Assembly (NCBI GenBank): GCA_964023205.1 | Contig: OZ026841.1 | Location: 25,871,561-25,935,560 of the forward strand | Source of the DNA: Lutraria lutraria | Lineage: Eukaryota; Mollusca; Bivalvia; Venerida; Mactridae | Direction of reading: 5' to 3' | DNA length: 64,000 nt | Shown here: in pieces, positions 59,501 to 64,000 of the stretch | Numbering within the stretch: position 1 is the stretch's first letter | Layout: each line of letters opens with the position of its first letter | Program-made: the position numbers and the translations under genes | The notes under the pieces: generated by a model | Database searches by the model: none | The model's input: only the letters and a program-made list of their open reading frames with translations | What the model was told of the DNA's origin: nothing

Positions 59501-62500
59501 GTTAAGATGAGAAAAGATGGTTTGCTTAGATTCTGATTTTATGCTATTGACTCTTGAGGAACTTTAATGATTACAAGGTCCATTGCCTGGTTGTTAGTTG
59601 ATTTCTATTAATTCCTACTTACTCAAAGTTGGTAGTGTTATACTCTAGCTTCCTACAGTATGGATATATTACTGTTCAGTAGCTGGATAGTTTGGTTTCT
59701 TGTTAGCCATGTCTTCCTTACCAACTGAACTACAGTACACTATGTATGTATTATTGTTAATGAACGATGTCGTTCAGTTGGGCCGTAGTTTCAAACCCTG
59801 GCCCACGCAATTAGCTTAGATAACAGACTTCGTGAAAGGCAAAAAAACTGCCGGACATTCATTCTCGACCAACTTGAAATTCTGTCAGACTGAAAGGAAA
59901 TCTGTTGGGCCGGAAAAAGTAAACAAGTATAAATGTGATACATAGGTAAATAAGTTGGCGGCCAGCCAGTCCGCTGAGATATGATTCTTTATCAGACCAA
60001 CTCCATTCAACATGTCCACTGGTCCAGCACAGGGTTTGCTTAGATTCTGATTTTATGCTGTTGACTGTGGAGGAACTTAAATGATTACAAGGTCCATTGC
60101 CTGGTTGTTAGTTGATTTGTATTAATTCCTACTTACTCAAAGTTGGTAGTGTTATACTCTGGCTTCCTACAGTATGGATATATTACTGTTCAGTAGCTGG
60201 ATAGTTTGGTTTCTTGTTAGCCATGTCTTCCTTACCAACTGAACTACAGTACACTATGTTTGTAATATTGTTAATGAGCAATGTCGTTCAGTTGGGCCGT
60301 ATTTTCAAACCCTGGCCCACACAATTAGCTTAGTTAAGCTCTAGACTGGCTGATGTATAAATATCAGTAAAATGGTAACTCTGGTTCCTCTGCTTGGTAT
60401 ATCTTGGCTTTGCAATGTGATTGGAGAAATTTAGATCTTGTTTGGTTAAGATGAGAAAAGATGGTTTCATTTGGTTTGCTTAGATTCTGATTTTATGCTG
60501 TTGACTCTTGAGGAACTTTAATGATTACAAGGTCCATTGCCTGGTTGTTAGTTGATTTCTATTAATTCCTACTTACTCAAAGTTGGTAGTGTTATACTCT
60601 AGCTTCCTACAGTATGGATATATTACTGTTCAGTAGCTGGATAGTTAGGTTTCTTGTTAGCCATGTCTTCCTTACCAACTGAACTACAGTACACTATGTT
60701 TGTATTATTGTTAATGAACGATGTCGTTCAGTTGGGTCGTAGTTTCAAACCCTGGCCCACGCAATTAGCTTAGTTAACAGACTTCGCGAAAGGCAAAAAA
60801 ACTGCCGGACATTCATTCTCGACCAACTTGAAATTCTGTCAGACTGAAAGGAAATCTGTTGGGCCGAAAAAAGTAAACAAGTATGAATACGTATACTTAA
60901 AGGTAAATATGTCGGTGGACAGCCATTTCGCTTAGATAAGATTCTTTATCAGACCAGCACACTATCGGACAAGTCCACCGATCTGGCACCTTTCGCAAAG
61001 TTGGGAGTTAAGCTCTAGACTGGCTGATAAATAAGTTAAATGTTTGAACTGGTAACCATTTTATTCCTCATTTGCTGAATGTTGGTATTGGGATATTTTA
61101 AGTTTCATTGGATAAAGATAAGCATTGTTTGATCAAGTTAAGAAAAGATGGCTTGTTAAGTTCCTTCTTTATTCTGCTGGCTCGGACAAACCTAAATTAT
61201 TAAAGTTCCATTCTCAGATTGTTACTTTACTTTAACTCCTACTTACTCAAAGTTGGTAGTGTTATACTCTAGCTTCCTACAGTATGGATATATTACTGTT
61301 CAGTAGCTGGATAGTTTGGTTTCTTGTTAGCCATGTCTTCCTTACCAACTGAACTACAGTACACTATGTTTGTACTATCATTAATGAACTATGTCGTAAT
61401 TTCAAACCCTGGCCCACGCAATTAGCTTAGTTAACAGACTTCGTCAAAGGCATAAAAACTGCCAGACATTCATTCTCGACCAACTTGAAATTCTGTCAGA
61501 CTGAAAGGAAATCTGTTGGGCCGGAAAAAGTAAACAAGTATAAATGTGATACATAGGTAAATAATGTTGGCGGCCAGCCAGTCCGCTGAGATATGATTCT
61601 TTATCAGACCAACTCTATTCAACATGTCCACTGGTCCAGCACAGGGTTTGCTTAGATTCTGATTTTATGCTGTCGACTCTGGAGGAACTTAAATGATTAC
61701 AAGGTCCATTGCCTGGTTGTTAGTTGATTTGTATTAATTCCTACTTACTCAAAGTTGGTAGTGTTATACTCTGGCTTCCTACAGTATGGATATATTACTG
61801 TTCAGTAGCTGGATAGTTTGGTTTCTTGTTAGCCATGTCTTCCTTACCAACTGAACTACAGTACACTATGTTTGTACTATCATTAATGAACTATGTCGTA
61901 ATTTCAAACCCTGGCCCACGCAATTAGCTTAGTTAACAGACTTCGTCAAAGGCATAAAAACTGCCAGACATTCATTCTCGACCAACTTGAAATTCTGTCA
62001 GACTGAAAGGAAATCTGTTGGGCCGGAAAAAGTAAACAAGTATAAATGTGATACATAGGTAAATAAGTTGGCGGCCAGCCAGTCCGCTGAGATATGATTC
62101 TTTATCAGACCAACTCTATTCAACATGTCCACTGGTCCAGCACAGGGTTTGCTTAGATTCTGATTTTATGCTGTTGACTCTGGAGGAACTTAAATGATTA
62201 CAAGGTCCATTGCCTGGTTGTTAGTTGATTTGTATTAATTCCTACTTACTCAAAGTTGGTAGTGTTATACTCTGGCTTCCTACAGTATGGATATATTACT
62301 GTTCAGTAGCTGGATAGTTTGGTTTCTTGTTAGCCATGTCTTCCTTACCAACTGAACAACAATTTACATGTTTAACTTGTTTGTTAGGGTTGAGTGGTCA
62401 TGATCTCTGACTAATGATAAGTAGTTTGTAACTACTGTAAGCTTGAATCCCACTCAGTACCTAACTTATCCCCTATGGAGGGTCGGTGGTTCTACTCCAG

Positions 62501-63259
62501 TGTATGCAGGGCTCTTCCAGTCCTGGTAAAACAGTAGAAATTAACACCAAATGACCCTGGCTGCTGGTGCGATGCCAAGCCCAAAATAATTTTACTTCAC
62601 TTTTGTTACCAAAGACATGATGGAATGTTATTTTTGGTACCGGTATTTCATGTATGAAGCATTATCTTTATTTATTAGACAGTGTCCATGATATAATATT
62701 ATAAGAATCAAGATAGCAAATTGGGATTATGTATACTGCATGATACCCTTGATTATTCAGATGATCAATTAGCTACTGATAAATAGCAAAATAAATTTTA
62801 CATTTATATTGCTATGTTAATTTTCCTTTCATTTAGAGAATTGTTGGAAATAACGAGTATTAATTGCTAAGAATTGGTAAACAGGGCTCGACACTAACAC
62901 TAACAGTGGTGTATTTCAATTTTGGCATCAGCCACATATACATTGAGGAAAGTTATGTTCAGGTGCTGGATGAATTGGTGTTAGTTTACTGACTGAACAA
63001 CACAGGATGCAAAGCTTTCAGATCTCTGTAACATTGTTCATGTTTGTTTTAATACATCAGGCAGGTGTTCATATTAACGAATTTTCCCTTTATTTTCAGG
63101 TGGTTGTTGTAAAATTGAAGATGGATAAGGACCGCAAAAGGATCCTTGAACGTAAAGCCCGTGCTAGACAGACAGCTGACAAAGGCAAACACACAGAAGA
63201 ATCTATTATGGAAACCTCTTAAATTATGTCATCTTCTGTACATGTCTGTGGAAAATAAA
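56513..63259 (+). CDS. RPL26: 60S ribosomal protein L26 gene
   Basis: Complete gene. Non-coding exon 1 is about 56513-56545; coding exons are 57149-57326 (ATG at 57159), 57737-57877 and 63100-63222 (stop at 63220-63222), all GT..AG introns, phases 0 and 0. The 143-aa product contains [39 protein letters not shown] (KOW motif region, residues about 50-70) and [20 protein letters not shown], unmistakable RPL26/uL24. It is a component of the large ribosomal subunit that binds 28S rRNA near the peptide exit tunnel. The C-terminus (residues about 125-143) is more variable than in vertebrates. The poly(A) signal AATAAA is at 63,254-63,259. The 5.2-kb last intron is unusual (see the array entry). 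Confidence 0.97.
57540..57606 (+). repeat. hAT-like repeat fragment in RPL26 intron 2
   Basis: TCGGAAGTCACCGAATTTCG and TCTGTTATAGAAGG, ending AAAAAAGCCCTGC, match the fragment at 12,770-12,832. Confidence 0.6.
58418..62367 (+). repeat. nine-copy conserved block in RPL26 intron 3, candidate structured RNA array
   Basis: Core copies at 58418-58545, 58874-59000, 59184-59310, 59614-59740, 60128-60254, 60568-60694, 61238-61364, 61740-61866 and 62241-62367 (about 127 bases), almost identical, in flanks that drift or are replaced. A diverged relative lies near 58,215-58,290. Stems seen by hand: CTACTTACT/AGTTGGTAG (one mismatch, loop CAA), CTAGCT/AGCTGG enclosing ACAGTA/TACTGT, and TTGGT/ACCAA. 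Each copy ends near ACTACAGTACAC, with ACA a few bases from the likely 3' end. This would suit an H/ACA snoRNA; the hinge box is not clear. On the sense strand of a ribosomal protein gene, as is usual for intronic snoRNAs. Could also be only a satellite. Confidence 0.6.
59822..62145 (+). repeat. four copies of a 210-bp interspersed block in the same intron
   Basis: Copies at about 59822-60030, 60777-61006, 61434-61645 and 61936-62145 share AACAGACTTCG[CT]GAAAGGC or close variants, GCCGGACATTCATTCTCGAC and GAAATTCTGTCAGACTGAAA. Copy 2 also has TTTCGCAAAGTTGGG at its far end, an inverse of its start, so a MITE origin is possible. They separate core copies 4-5, 6-7, 7-8 and 8-9. Confidence 0.8.
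62380..62590 (+). repeat. degenerate tRNA-headed SINE
   Basis: Head with GGGTTGAGTGGTCATGATCT and a B-box-like GCTTGAATCCCACTC; body with GGTCGGTGGTTCTACTCCAG, the core seen in the SINE at 20,468. Directly follows the last core copy. Confidence 0.6.
63254..63259 (+). terminator. poly(A) signal of RPL26
   Basis: AATAAA 32 bases after the RPL26 stop codon. No other hexamer lies between the stop and this position. Confidence 0.85.
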
Positions 63260-64000
63260 GAGAAAAAACTTAATAAATTTCTGTGTTCCTTTCGGTGTTA
63301 ATTTTGTGCTTATCACCATTCTTACTGTAAGTTACATTATTTCTTACCATTGGATAATAAATATTGGTAAAATTGTCCTTGTTCATAGCAAATAACTGTT
63401 ATAAGTCATTCTGTTAGAATGGTGATATGCTAAAACAGGTAAATTAAAGTATACAAGACCATAGATGTGATATTTCTAGTATGGATGCCAAGTGGCTACA
63501 ACTTAATGTGCCGTGCCTTCTATAAAATTTTGCTAGTGAAACTAGAATTTCAAACAGGATTTAACAGAATCATCAAGTGGTGGTTTATGACAGATTTTTG
63601 TGAAATGGCTCATATATAATTCAACATATCACATATTTTAGTGAATTGATTTTATTTCACATTCCATGTACAATCAGTTATTCCTGCTGACTGCAAGTAG
63701 ATTATAAATGTGGACGAAAGAACATTATAAAGCTTACTTTCCAACCAACCTAAAATCGTTCAATAAACCATCTTGGTTTGATACAAATTATGTTCATCGC
63801 AGCCAAATTTAACATGCGAGTCCAATACTTGCTGCACTAAATATCCCGCTTCATGCAAAATGTATGCATGTAATTATTGGCACAGGATTCAATTCAATTA
63901 GAGTTAACATGTCATTGAATTGTATGTTAAAAGCACAGTCATGAAATATCTACATTATGTATGAAAAAAAGATAATTAGTTTGTATAATTTCGAAACATT
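63260..64000. other. region downstream of RPL26
   Basis: No coding frame, repeat or RNA gene recognised in the last 740 bases. A TTTCACATTCCATG-like T-rich stretch and short AT-rich runs only. Confidence 0.5.

Noticed and set aside
58600..60420. Box C/D snoRNA at CTGATGTATAAATATCAG
   Set aside because: Has a CTGATGT stretch but no proper C box (RTGATGA) with a paired D box and terminal stem.

Overview
This is nuclear DNA from an animal, AT-rich and intron-rich. Evidence includes GT..AG introns, a spliceosomal protein gene, a cytosolic ribosomal protein gene with a 5'TOP first exon, a sushi/HYR/EGF/LamG receptor, several tRNA-headed SINEs, LINE remnants and many TIR transposons. The repeat spectrum looks lophotrochozoan, and I would guess a bivalve mollusc (moderate confidence, from general familiarity only).

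Layout. (1) 1-5,079: intergenic, with a tRNA-headed SINE at the left edge and a 40-bp minisatellite (about 2,317-3,117). (2) 5,080-15,933, minus strand: a complete SNRNP27 gene (U4/U6.U5 tri-snRNP 27 kDa protein) in seven coding exons, 160 aa, with introns full of DNA-transposon debris. (3) 16,060-22,080: intergenic repeats, including a decayed Tc1-like transposase. (4) 22,362-41,251, minus strand: a large mosaic type I membrane protein of about 1,450 visible residues. Its order is HYR, sushi, sushi, HYR, sushi, sushi, an unrecognised paired domain with a furin-like site, two GCC2/GCC3 domains, LamG/pentraxin, two EGF, TSP1, sushi, a second unrecognised paired domain, GCC2/GCC3, a Thr/Pro linker, a TM segment and a basic tail. 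Nearly every ectodomain exon is phase 1-1. The 5' end is not resolved. (5) 43,250-49,545: a transposon graveyard with a jockey-like LINE, a TTAA-bounded foldback element and a PIF/Harbinger element with intact TIRs and TSD. (6) 49,773-51,383, plus strand: the 3' end of a paralogue of the receptor (GCC2/GCC3, TM, tail), with a one-base frameshift in the TM exon. (7) 51,400-56,500: repeats. (8) 56,513-63,259, plus strand: a complete RPL26 gene. Its last intron (5.2 kb) carries nine near-identical copies of a roughly 127-bp block that looks like a structured RNA.

How things fit together: SNRNP27 and RPL26 are unrelated housekeeping genes (splicing and translation). The receptor looks like a cell-surface or immune-type recognition molecule; no ligand can be inferred. 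The most unusual item is the conserved repeat array in the RPL26 intron. Ribosomal protein introns commonly host snoRNAs, so a multicopy intronic snoRNA is the leading explanation, but I could not prove it from reading alone.
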